Shown piece after piece: positions 48,664 through 57,463 of a stretch of DNA of 64,000 bases. The notes beneath the pieces were generated by a model. It searched no databases, was not told the origin of the DNA, and saw only the letters and a list, made by a program, of their open reading frames with translations. The first letter of the stretch is position 1. Each line of letters starts with the position of its first letter. Source of the stretch: Rubinisphaera italica (GTDB lineage: Bacteria > Planctomycetota > Planctomycetia > Planctomycetales > Planctomycetaceae); assembly GCF_007859715.1 (NCBI RefSeq), contig NZ_SJPG01000001.1, positions 2,382,728-2,446,727 on the forward strand, given 5' to 3'. The position numbers and the translations under genes were made by a program.

Positions 48664-50604
48664 TTATTTCTCAACGTTGGCTTTAGGCTGTGTAATCAGA
48701 GAAACCAGAATTAAAGTTAGAAATCCAAGCGGAATCGTGACGATACCTGGCTGACTGAATGGTACCAAAGCCTCTTGAGCGCTGAGCCCATACACCTGTG
48801 TGTAAGTATCTTCTGAGAGTAAAATCCAACCCAGTGAGCTGATCATTCCCACCATCAATGCAGTGATCACGCCCTCTTTCGTTGTTCGTTTCCAGAACAA
48901 TAACATAACCAGTGAAGGCAGATTCGCAGAAGCGGCTACACTGAAAGCCCAGCCTACCAGGTAACTCACATTCATTTTCTCGAAGACAATTCCCAGAACA
49001 ATCGCAATGATTCCCACCCCGACCGACGAAAGTTTCGCCAGCCGGACTTGAGCGGAATCTGTCAGGGGAGTCGAGACAAATCGTCCCACTAAATCGTGAG
49101 TCACTGCTCCGGCTGAAGCCAGAATCAAACCACTCACCGTTCCCAGAACAGTCGTGAACGCAATTGCAGAAATTGCTGCAAACAGCCACTCGGCGATACT
49201 TCGTGCCAATAATGGAGCCGCCATATTGCTGTTCGTCACATCGAGAGCACCGCTCGTCATTGCTCCCAATCCAATATAAAGCGATAGCACATAGAAGAAC
49301 CCAATCGAAGCAATTCCGACAATCGTACTCTTGCGGGCAGCAACTTCATCTTTCACAGTGTAATACCGGATGAGAATATGCGGCAAAGACGCGGTTCCGC
49401 AAAATAAGGCCAGCATCAGCGAGAGAAAATTCAGTTTATCAATCAAATTGTCGCTGCGAATTCCTTTGAACCGAGGATGCTCTCCCGGTCGCAACACCTG
49501 ACTGCCATCAGTCTCTTTCTGATAATAAACGGTCGTTACTTCATCGCCATCACGCACAATTTGCTTAGGCCATAAAATAACTTTGCTTTTTTGCAAAGTG
49601 CTGAAGAATTCAAGAGGGCCGACTCCTTCCGTCGACTTCTCACCATCTGGAAGTTCCGACAAATATCCCACAGGATGCAAAACCGCTTCACCTTCCCCTT
49701 TTCCTTTAGGCAAACCGTTTATCAGCGTGCGCCCATCGGCTGCATCGGCAATCGACTGAGCTTCGACCAGGTAGAGACCTTCCTCTTTTTCGACTCGATG
49801 CCAGACCGTAATGGCGCCACTCGCATCCTCCTTGATTCGCAGGAAATCAGTCTCTTTCCAGGCGGGAGACTGTTCTACGATTGTCCAGCTACCATTTTGA
49901 TTGAGAGTCGAGTTATCAACTAACTGAGATTGTTCAAAAGGCCCCCACGTCCGGAAGGCATGTCCATCTTTTCCTCCATCATCGACTGTAAAACCGCGAT
50001 AGAGAAGCATGATCGTCAATATCGCAGAGAAAAAGACGAGGAGCGATCCTTTCAAGAACTGCACCCATGTCGTCGAAACCATTCCGGCTGTCACCACAAT
50101 TAAAATGACGGTCGCGCCAACGATGACCACACCAACCCAATGATCAAAGCCCAATAATGGTGTCACCAGCGCCCCGGCTCCCACCATTTGGGGAATCAGA
50201 TAAAAGATGCTGACCACCAGGGTACTAATTCCAGCGACGACCTGAATTCCGGGAGAATCGAATCGTGTATTGAGAGCATCGGCAAACGTAAACTTGCCAA
50301 GACGTTTCATCGGCTCGGCCACAATAAATAATGCGACAATCCAGCCTGCCAGATAGCCGATGGAATAGAGGAATCCGTCATATCCATAAAAGGCAATCAT
50401 ACCACAAATGCCGAGAAACGAAGCGGCTGAGAGATAATCTCCTGCGAACGCGACTCCGTTTACAAACCAGGGGATTTGCCCATGAGCCGCAAAATAACCG
50501 GCTGAGGATTTTGCTTTTCCACCCAACCAGAAACTCAGTCCCAGAGTTACTCCCACAAATCCAAAAAAGACGACGACCGCGAGTACGGAAGGTTCGTAAA
50601 TCAT
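48664..50604 (-). CDS. actP: Sodium:solute symporter, ActP-like (acetate permease family)
   Basis: A 646-residue SSS-family transporter: GKAKSSAGYFAAHGQIPWFVNGVAFAGDYLSAASFLGICGMIAFYGYDGFLYSIGYLAGWIV is diagnostic for ActP-type proteins, and about 12-13 helices are seen. About 190 residues, from near residue 205 to 395, form an extra soluble insert between two helices that E. coli ActP lacks. Its start overlaps the DUF485 stop by four bases (ATGA). It would take up acetate or another short organic acid with sodium. Confidence 0.9.
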   Translation of the reverse strand: MIYEPSVLAVVVFFGFVGVTLGLSFWLGGKAKSSAGYFAAHGQIPWFVNGVAFAGDYLSAASFLGICGMIAFYGYDGFLYSIGYLAGWIVALFIVAEPMKRLGKFTFADALNTRFDSPGIQVVAGISTLVVSIFYLIPQMVGAGALVTPLLGFDHWVGVVIVGATVILIVVTAGMVSTTWVQFLKGSLLVFFSAILTIMLLYRGFTVDDGGKDGHAFRTWGPFEQSQLVDNSTLNQNGSWTIVEQSPAWKETDFLRIKEDASGAITVWHRVEKEEGLYLVEAQSIADAADGRTLINGLPKGKGEGEAVLHPVGYLSELPDGEKSTEGVGPLEFFSTLQKSKVILWPKQIVRDGDEVTTVYYQKETDGSQVLRPGEHPRFKGIRSDNLIDKLNFLSLMLALFCGTASLPHILIRYYTVKDEVAARKSTIVGIASIGFFYVLSLYIGLGAMTSGALDVTNSNMAAPLLARSIAEWLFAAISAIAFTTVLGTVSGLILASAGAVTHDLVGRFVSTPLTDSAQVRLAKLSSVGVGIIAIVLGIVFEKMNVSYLVGWAFSVAASANLPSLVMLLFWKRTTKEGVITALMVGMISSLGWILLSEDTYTQVYGLSAQEALVPFSQPGIVTIPLGFLTLILVSLITQPKANVEK

Positions 50605-50855
50605 GCCTGTCCCTCCTTACTGTTGTCAACTGAAGTTGAGGATGCAGGGCGACAGAGCGAGCCATACAAAAACGCCAGAAAGATAGCTAAGCCAATCAGA
50701 CCAAAACCATACCAGATCGCCAGATTCACTCCCGCCAGCGGAGTCCATTCCATCCATTGAGGTGTAAAAATATTGATTAACATGAATCCGGAATAAAAGA
50801 TCAAATAGATGACAAACAACGTCATCGCGATCCGACCATTATGCGTGCTGAGCAT
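50601..50855 (-). CDS. DUF485 small membrane protein (YjcH-like)
   Basis: An 84-residue protein with two membrane helices (TLFVIYLIFYSGFMLINIF and LAIWYGFGLIGLAIFLAFLYG). DUF485 genes sit next to actP throughout bacteria, as here, with a four-base overlap. It probably partners the permease. Its first residues are MLSTHNGRIAM. Confidence 0.85.
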   Translation of the reverse strand: MLSTHNGRIAMTLFVIYLIFYSGFMLINIFTPQWMEWTPLAGVNLAIWYGFGLIGLAIFLAFLYGSLCRPASSTSVDNSKEGQA

Positions 50856-51095
50856 GGTGACCCTTTGAAACTTTGCGAAGTGAGAACATCGAATTGAGAC
50901 ATCATGAATGCTTGATGTGAGTGGTCAGCATAACGTCCCCACTTTCCCGGGAAAACCGAGTTTGCTAAAAACATCGAACTCGTGATGATTGAAGACAATA
51001 AGACAAGTAAAAACGCGACCGAGTGGACGTGATTGCATATTCGAAAAAATGTCCAAAACTTTCCGCACTATAAAATTGAAACTGCCGACTGCCGT

Positions 51096-51584
51096 ATGAA
51101 TAATTCAAATCTACTAAAATCGATTCCCTGGGAAAGTTCGTCTGTTCGCGAGACCGAATTGCTGGCTCAGCAATTGGCAGTGTTGGTGGAACCCGGGTTG
51201 GTGATTGGCCTGAATGGATCGTTAGGTGCCGGCAAAACCTGCTTTGTCCGAAAGTTTGCCGAGACTTTGGGTGTTGATCCTAACAGTGTTAACAGCCCGA
51301 CTTACGTCATCGTGCAACACTATCTGGGAGATTATTTGCTGCATCATTTCGATTTGTATCGAGTCGAAACGGAAGATGAACTGGAAGAAATTGGAGCCGA
51401 TGAACTGTTTGAAGGGCAGGGGATCTGCCTCGTGGAATGGTCCAATCGGTTCACGGAATCTCTTCCTGACGACCGCCTGGAGATCAATTTTTTGTCTACC
51501 AGCGAAGACACACGAGATATTACTCTGAATGCATTTGGGAACAAATCCAGTAATATTCTTGAAAAACTGACATCACCAGAGTAG
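51096..51584 (+). CDS. tsaE: tRNA t6A synthesis ATPase TsaE
   Basis: I start at the ATG 51096 (162 residues); the longer frame from 51033 has no support. Motifs: Walker A GSLGAGKT, VNSPTYVIVQHY, HFDLYRVETEDELEEIGADEL and LVEWSNR, all typical of TsaE (YjeE). It hydrolyses ATP within the TsaBDE complex that makes t6A on tRNA. Divergent from the DUF485-actP pair. Confidence 0.93.
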   Translation: MNNSNLLKSIPWESSSVRETELLAQQLAVLVEPGLVIGLNGSLGAGKTCFVRKFAETLGVDPNSVNSPTYVIVQHYLGDYLLHHFDLYRVETEDELEEIGADELFEGQGICLVEWSNRFTESLPDDRLEINFLSTSEDTRDITLNAFGNKSSNILEKLTSPE

Positions 51585-52207
51585 GAAAGCAAGCTAAACT
51601 CAATAACAGCAGGGATACAAAATGAGTAATAACCCTGTGATTGAGATGATGCTCAAAACCGCAGTTTTTGACCTTCTAACTCTCAAAATCCTCAATTTCA
51701 GGCTTGACACAATAGAGGATTTAGAGTGAAATATGGTATCAGTAAAAGTTTGTCGATGTGTCGTAAATTCCCAATTGAAGAGGGGTCTTTGATTGGGTGA
51801 CTCACCAACACGTTTATGCTGATTATTCCTGCTGGTTGATAAGGGACCAATGACCGGACAGGAAACTGAATTTGGCTGGGAGTTCACGGACGCCCTCTCA
51901 CTTATTCCTCACTCGACTTAATTGTTTGACCAAACGATTAAGCCACACCATTGAATGGATAATTTCCTTTAATAGCTGCACTCCATGCGGTTAGGACGAA
52001 GGAAAATTGCCAAGAAACACACCTTTAAATCACATTTTTGTCTGACATGGGACCAATGAATTGTCAGTCGGAAATGGCGCAGCTTGGATCGATCAAGCCA
52101 GGATGACGTTTTGATCAATCCGTGATGCGGACGGCCATTTTAGCCGTCGGGAAACATTTACGTTTTCGCAGAGATGTGCAGACGCATATCACAGGGTCAG
52201 GCTGGAC
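51585..52207. other. Long intergenic region before the ketosynthase-like gene
   Basis: In this 623-bp region I saw small hairpins: GATCAA/TTGATC around 52091-52116 and GACGGC/GCCGTC at 52130-52148. A TTGACA box (51704-51709) has TGAAAT 17 bp on as a weak -10. No gene is supported. Confidence 0.5.
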
Positions 52208-53497
52208 ATGATATCACATCAGGTAAGCCCCGTAGTTATTACGGGCGTCGGTGTCGTTTCTCCAATCGGGATCGGAAAGCAGGCATTCTGGAAAAGCCTG
52301 ATTGAGGCCAGATCCGGTGTGGGCCCCTTAAAATCCGTCCCCTCTTCTCGGTTGCCTTCTAAAATTGGGGCGGAAATCCACGATTTCGATCCCTACGACT
52401 ACATCTACAATCGCAAATCAATCAAAGTGATGAGTCGTGATGTCCAGCTCGGCGTTGCCGCAGCCAGCATGAGCATGAAAGATGCAGGTCTGAAAAGCGG
52501 GCAGGTCGATCCTAATCGCCTCGGCGTTGTTTTTGGTGCAGGTCACATTTCCTCAACTCCAGAAGAACTCGTCGCAGCTGCCAGGAATGATGGAGGCGGA
52601 AATCAGCTCGATCAGTTTGATCGCTGGGGCGAAGAGCGTATGGGAAAAATTCCGCCGCTGTGGTTGCTGCGTCAATTGCCAAATATGCCCGCCTGTCATA
52701 TCGCCATCGAACACGATGCTCGTTGTCACAACAATACGATTACGAGTCGAGAATCTTCCGCTTTGCTCGCGATGTCTGAAGCGATGGGAACCATTCAACG
52801 TGGGGCTGCCGACTGCATGATTGTTGGAGCAGCCAGTTCAGCGACCGATCCTTTCGATGTCGCCCGTTTTAACTCTTTCGAAAGCCTGACTCGTCGAGTT
52901 GACGATCCAGAACGAGCCTGCCGACCGTTTGATCGCGATCGCGATGGCACGGTTGTCGGTGAAGGTGCTGCTGTGTTTGTCCTTGAAAGTTACGAGCATG
53001 CTGTCCGACGCGGAGCAAACATCTACGCCGAACTGATGGCAGTTGGTTCCGGTTGCGATGGTCGAACAAACGATCCGAAAAATCCCGGTGCTGGTTTGGT
53101 TGCTTCCATCAATTCAATCATCCGTCGTACCGGTATTCGACCTGAAGAAATTGGTCATATCAACGCACATGGTAAGAGTACACAACGGGACGACCTCGTC
53201 GAAGCGTCGGCATACCATAGCGCGATGGGCAATGCAGCATCTAAACTTTCTGTGATTGCCTTAGGCAGTTATTTCGGTCAATTCGATGCAGGAACCGGAG
53301 CAGTCGAACTGGCTGGTTCAATTCTGGCGATGCATCACCGTGAGTTGCCCGTCACCCTGAATTATGAAACTCCCGATCCGGGTTGTCGCTTGAACGTGGT
53401 TCGCGATCAGTCTCGACCACTGTACAATTCACTCGCCATGAGTGTGAATCGCACATCAATGGGCCAAAGCACTGCTGCCCTGCTTCGCGCCGTCTAA
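52208..53497 (+). CDS. Beta-ketoacyl synthase-like protein, degenerate active site
   Basis: A 429-residue protein with the thiolase/ketosynthase fold (PVVITGVGVVSPIGIG, DRDGTVVGEGAAVFVLE, INAHGKSTQRDD). Aligned by eye with the ketosynthase at the window's end, the catalytic Cys position is Glu 182 (TSRESSA in place of TACAASS). The first His is kept (His 321). The second is Gln 358 (FGQFDAGTG in place of IGHTLGAAG), and the conserved Lys before it is Gly 353. It cannot do normal Claisen condensation. Chain-length factors of type II polyketide synthases have a changed Cys, so a partner role is possible. It is 8 kb from the FAS/PKS-like operon. Confidence 0.85.
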   Translation: MISHQVSPVVITGVGVVSPIGIGKQAFWKSLIEARSGVGPLKSVPSSRLPSKIGAEIHDFDPYDYIYNRKSIKVMSRDVQLGVAAASMSMKDAGLKSGQVDPNRLGVVFGAGHISSTPEELVAAARNDGGGNQLDQFDRWGEERMGKIPPLWLLRQLPNMPACHIAIEHDARCHNNTITSRESSALLAMSEAMGTIQRGAADCMIVGAASSATDPFDVARFNSFESLTRRVDDPERACRPFDRDRDGTVVGEGAAVFVLESYEHAVRRGANIYAELMAVGSGCDGRTNDPKNPGAGLVASINSIIRRTGIRPEEIGHINAHGKSTQRDDLVEASAYHSAMGNAASKLSVIALGSYFGQFDAGTGAVELAGSILAMHHRELPVTLNYETPDPGCRLNVVRDQSRPLYNSLAMSVNRTSMGQSTAALLRAV

Positions 53498-53516
53498 TTG
53501 AAATGTTAATCTGCAT

Positions 53517-53551
53517 CTCATCAACTTTCATGCTCTCACGGAGTTGATGAG
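53517..53551 (+). terminator. Weak hairpin terminator
   Basis: CTCATCAACT (53517-53526) and AGTTGATGAG (53542-53551) form a 10-bp perfect stem with a 15-nt loop and a short T-rich tail. It lies between the KS-like gene and asnB. Confidence 0.4.
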
Positions 53552-53599
53552 TTTAGTATCTCTCCGTGACTCTGATCTATGTCCTGGAGGGTGCTGTTT

Positions 53600-55531
53600 G
53601 TGTGCGGTATAGTCGGTGCGATTTCGCTGGATGGGAGGCCCGAGTTTCCGGCTTCAACACTGGAAAAGATGTGTCAGGCGATTCAGCATCGCGGTCCCGA
53701 TGACGAACATAAGTATTTTGAACCCGGATTAGCGATCGGTGCCCGACGACTTTCAATCATTGATGTCGCGCACGGTCGTCAGCCGATCAGTAATGAAGAT
53801 GGCCAAATTCAGGTCGCCTTCAATGGCGAGCTCTTCGACTTCCCCATTCTGCGGGAACAGCTCATACAAAAAGGCCACACGTTTAAAACGCATTGTGATA
53901 CTGAAGCGTGGGCGCATCTGTACGAAGAACATGAAGATGATGTCTTCCTGCAGGCTCGTGGACAATTCGCTGCTTGTGTTTGGGACAAAAAGAAACGGAA
54001 GTTACTTTTAGGTCGCGATCGAGCCGGAATTGCACCACTGTATTATACGGTTGTGGGGAACTGGCTGCTGTGGTCCTCAGAAATTCGAGGCTTGCTCGCC
54101 AGCGGACTCGTCAAAGCTCAACCGGATCGACTCGGGCTCGATTACTTCTTCAATTTCTTTTGTATGCCGACGCGTCGAACCTGCTTCGAAGGGATCCACA
54201 TGTTGCCACCCGGCCATCAATTGACGGTCGAGAATGGGAAGATGAATGTCCGCTGTTATTGGGATCTCGACTTTCCTGATGCTGGGGACGAACGACAATT
54301 CAAGAATCCAGCTCAAGCCGAAGAAGAGTTTGCGGAAATTCTGGAAGCCTCTGTTCGCAGACGCTTATTCAGCGAAGTCCCCGTCTGCTGTTATATCAGC
54401 GGAGGTCTCGATTCCATGACGATTCTCGGAACAGTTTCGCGTGTTCGTGAAAAGCCGATTCAGGCATTTACGCTTTCACTGGAAGATTCCGGTCCGGTCG
54501 ATGAACGGGAGCAGGCTGAGGAGTCAGCTAAGGTCCTCAACTGTCCGATTGATGTCCTCAGTATCAAGCCGACTGAAATTGCGAAAGCGTTTCCCGAACA
54601 GATCGTTGCCACCGAAGGTCCAATATTTGATACCTCGACCGCTTGTCTGATGATGCTGGCCAAGCGCGTTCACGAACGAGGATTCAAAGTTGCATTGACC
54701 GGAGAGGGCGCCGACGAGTTGCTGGCTGGTTATATCTGGTTTCGCATGGCTCAGAAATTCCATTTCCCAGGCCATCCTCTGCCGAGATTATTTCAAAAAG
54801 TTCTCCCCCTCATTGTAGGTGGTGGACGTAAGCATCAAGCACCTATGGCAGCGTTTCACGGCACACGTATTGCTCAGCAAACTTCTTATGAACTGCTTGG
54901 ACAGTCTCGCGAAGTCCTCTATTCCGATCAAATGTGGAAAGCCGTCGGAGACTATTCTCCTTACGAAGATGTTCCCGGCAATTGCGACGACCGCATTCGC
55001 AAATGGTCCTCATTGAATCAGTCTCTCTATGCCGGTTTCAAAATCATGTTGCCCGGTTTATTGCTGGCTGGAAAAGGGGATCGTATCACAATGAACAGTT
55101 CCGTCGAAGGACGATATCCGTTCCTGGATGAAGCCCTGGTGGAATTCTGCTCGCAAATTCCGGTCGATATGAAATTGCGAAAAGGCCAGAACAAATGGTT
55201 ATTGCGTCAGGTAGCCGCCCGCACTTTGCCGACGCAAATTTCTGGTCGCCCGAAAACCATGTTCCGCGCTCACCTGATGGCCAATTTCCTCGCACCTGAT
55301 TCTCCACGATGGGTCTCTCAATTGCTCAGCGAAGAAGCCTTGAAGAAATCAGGTTACTTCAATCCTCGGGGGGTACAACGAGCGATCGAGGTTCAAAAAC
55401 GAGGTGGGAAGCGTTCCATGCGACGGTATGTTCTCGATATGGGCTTGATGGCAACCCTCTCGACGCAATTGTGGCATCACCTTTATATTGATCCCACTCT
55501 TTGTGATTTGCCAGACTGGACTGGCGTTTGA
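53600..55531 (+). CDS. asnB: Asparagine synthase (glutamine-hydrolysing)
   Basis: I start at the GTG 53600 so that Cys is residue 2 and becomes the N-terminal nucleophile (CGIVGAIS); GGAGGG lies eight bases upstream. The longer frame to 53579 would bury the Cys. The glutaminase domain has HRGPDDEHKYFEPGLAIGARRLSIID; the synthase half has the PP-loop ISGGLDSMTI. The 643-residue length is typical of bacterial AsnB. Some AsnB-type proteins amidate cell-envelope or natural products instead of aspartate. It follows the KS-like gene, but a hairpin separates them. Confidence 0.92.
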   Translation: MCGIVGAISLDGRPEFPASTLEKMCQAIQHRGPDDEHKYFEPGLAIGARRLSIIDVAHGRQPISNEDGQIQVAFNGELFDFPILREQLIQKGHTFKTHCDTEAWAHLYEEHEDDVFLQARGQFAACVWDKKKRKLLLGRDRAGIAPLYYTVVGNWLLWSSEIRGLLASGLVKAQPDRLGLDYFFNFFCMPTRRTCFEGIHMLPPGHQLTVENGKMNVRCYWDLDFPDAGDERQFKNPAQAEEEFAEILEASVRRRLFSEVPVCCYISGGLDSMTILGTVSRVREKPIQAFTLSLEDSGPVDEREQAEESAKVLNCPIDVLSIKPTEIAKAFPEQIVATEGPIFDTSTACLMMLAKRVHERGFKVALTGEGADELLAGYIWFRMAQKFHFPGHPLPRLFQKVLPLIVGGGRKHQAPMAAFHGTRIAQQTSYELLGQSREVLYSDQMWKAVGDYSPYEDVPGNCDDRIRKWSSLNQSLYAGFKIMLPGLLLAGKGDRITMNSSVEGRYPFLDEALVEFCSQIPVDMKLRKGQNKWLLRQVAARTLPTQISGRPKTMFRAHLMANFLAPDSPRWVSQLLSEEALKKSGYFNPRGVQRAIEVQKRGGKRSMRRYVLDMGLMATLSTQLWHHLYIDPTLCDLPDWTGV

Positions 55532-55545
55532 AGTTAAGTCAATAT

Positions 55546-55634
55546 AGGGTGAAGTGGGCGATCTTGAAGAGAAGCCCCCGAACAGTAGAACTTACTGGGG
55601 CTTCCCCTAAAGCGGAGCGCCCCCGCCACCCTCG
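55546..55634. repeat. GC-rich intergenic repeat, family B copy 3
   Basis: GAAGAGAAGCCCCCGAAC, then GGGGCTTCCCC and AAAGCGGAGCGCCCCCGCC: the same order as the copy at 2097, about 85-90 bp. It lies 15 bp after the asnB stop. Confidence 0.8.
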
Positions 55635-55680
55635 TTTCAATTAATTTCTATTATCCTATTCTCAATCTATTAAATCGACT

Positions 55681-56658
55681 ATGGAATATCTCAAACTCAA
55701 CACTGGCGATCAACTCCCGCAACTTGGTTATGGCTTCTGGAAAGTCGATCCGCAGAAAATCCCTTCGATTGTCAAACAAGCTGTCGAGGCAGGCTATCGA
55801 CATTTCGATTGCGCTTGCGATTACGGCAATGAAACCGAAGTGGGGCAGGGGATTGCTTCTGTTCTGAAAGAGGGACAATGTCAGCGGGATGATTTGTGGC
55901 TGACGTCAAAACTGTGGAATACGTTTCACGCTCCTGAGCATGTGGAAGAAGCCTGCAAAAAGACGTTGCATGATCTGCAAGTCGATCAGCTCGATCTTTA
56001 TCTAATTCACTTTCCGATTTCGTTGAAGTACGTGCCCATTGAAAAACGCTATCCTCCCGGCTGGTTTTTCGATCCCGAAGCCGAGCATCCTAAAATGGAA
56101 ACGACCCCCGTACCCATTTCAGAAACCTGGCAGGCAATGGAAGAGTTGGTTGATGCCGGACTCGTTAAAAATATTGGAGTCTCGAACTTCGGAACTTCAT
56201 TAATACGCGATTTGCTCAGTTACGCTCGAATTCGCCCTGCAGTTCTGCAAATCGAATCTCATCCCTACCTCACGCAGGAAAAACTGATTCGATATTGCAA
56301 AGAAGAAGAGATTGCCGTGACGGCTTTTTCTCCATTGGGAGCATTATCCTATCTCTCTCTCGATATGGCTTCACAAGATGATTCCGTGCTGACTCAGCCA
56401 GTCGTCAAAGCGGCTGCGAAGCAGTTGGGAAAAACTCCCGCACAGATTGTCCTTCGCTGGGGAGTGCAGCGTGGAACTTCGATTGTGCCGAAAACAGAAA
56501 ATCCGGATCGACTCATCGAAAATATTTCTATTTTTGATTTTGAATTGACTCCGGGAGAAATGCACGCCATCTCGTCGTTAAATCAAAACCGTCGCTTCAA
56601 TGACCCTGGCGACTTCGCGGAATCAGCTTTCAATACCTTTTTTCCGATTTACGAGTGA
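55681..56658 (+). CDS. Aldo/keto reductase
   Basis: A 325-residue NADPH-dependent reductase. The catalytic tetrad is visible: Asp and Tyr in FDCACDYGNE, Lys in WLTSKLW and His in YLIHFP. The cofactor region IVPKTENPDRL near the C-terminus is standard. It reduces carbonyls of sugars or aldehydes; the substrate is not predictable. Cytosolic. A family B repeat precedes it and it ends 69 bp before sixA. Confidence 0.93.
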   Translation: MEYLKLNTGDQLPQLGYGFWKVDPQKIPSIVKQAVEAGYRHFDCACDYGNETEVGQGIASVLKEGQCQRDDLWLTSKLWNTFHAPEHVEEACKKTLHDLQVDQLDLYLIHFPISLKYVPIEKRYPPGWFFDPEAEHPKMETTPVPISETWQAMEELVDAGLVKNIGVSNFGTSLIRDLLSYARIRPAVLQIESHPYLTQEKLIRYCKEEEIAVTAFSPLGALSYLSLDMASQDDSVLTQPVVKAAAKQLGKTPAQIVLRWGVQRGTSIVPKTENPDRLIENISIFDFELTPGEMHAISSLNQNRRFNDPGDFAESAFNTFFPIYE

Positions 56659-56727
56659 ACTTGATATGATCGACTTAACCCTGAGATCCTGCTTGAGGTG
56701 AAAAGGTTCATCTTTTGGAGTAGATTG

Positions 56728-57225
56728 ATGCCGCGGATTGTCATACTGATGAGGCATGCCAAATCGAGCTGGAAAGAGACAGGGTTGAGCGATATCGAGC
56801 GTCCACTCAACAAGCGTGGACTGAGAATCGCTCCTTTAATGGGGGAATGGTTGCGATCTCATCGCTTTGAGATCGAGAAATGCCTTTGTTCAACGGCTCG
56901 AAGAACGAGGCATACTTTGGAATGCGTACAAGTCGGTTATGATCGGCAAATTCCAACCGAATATTCAGAAAAACTTTATGCGTCTTCCCCTCATGAAATC
57001 GTCAGGCATTTGCAGGAACTGGAAAATGAATTCCAGACGGTTCTGGTGATTGCCCATAATCCCGGGCTGGAAACACTTGTTGAGCGATGGTCGGGGATAA
57101 CCCGATCCTTTCCGACGGCTGCGATTGCGGTCTTTTCCTTTGAAGAATTGAAAGACTGGAGTGCAATTTCAATCGAATCTAAGCCATTGGAAATACAATT
57201 TCAAATCCCGAGTCAACTCCAGTAG
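56728..57225 (+). CDS. sixA: SixA-type phosphohistidine phosphatase
   Basis: From the ATG at 56728 (165 residues; TGGAG eight bases upstream), the histidine-phosphatase motif RHAKSSW is at residues 9-15, followed by CSTARRTRHT and a second His in VLVIAHNPGLETLVE. SixA dephosphorylates phosphohistidine on HPt domains or PTS proteins. It is compact and cytosolic. Confidence 0.92.
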   Translation: MPRIVILMRHAKSSWKETGLSDIERPLNKRGLRIAPLMGEWLRSHRFEIEKCLCSTARRTRHTLECVQVGYDRQIPTEYSEKLYASSPHEIVRHLQELENEFQTVLVIAHNPGLETLVERWSGITRSFPTAAIAVFSFEELKDWSAISIESKPLEIQFQIPSQLQ

Positions 57226-57463
57226 CGTTCTTCTCAGGACGCCTGGCAATTGTCAAAATTGAATTCACTGCGAATGTTTCTAGATCATATTCAAAAAATA
57301 CCAGCAGCGTTCAGCAGGAGCAAACACAGCGTTCTTGGACATTTGGCGTCCATGCGACTGCAGATACCATTTGAAATGGTCTAAAGAGGATCGCCCTGTC
57401 CATCAAAGTTGATTTGACGGGATCAAGTTTAATTAGGAGTTCTTAATTTGGAAGAATGAGGAC

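Noticed and set aside
48593..48700. Short ORF through the terminator at 48612
   Set aside because: It is formed by the hairpin arms and the end of actP.
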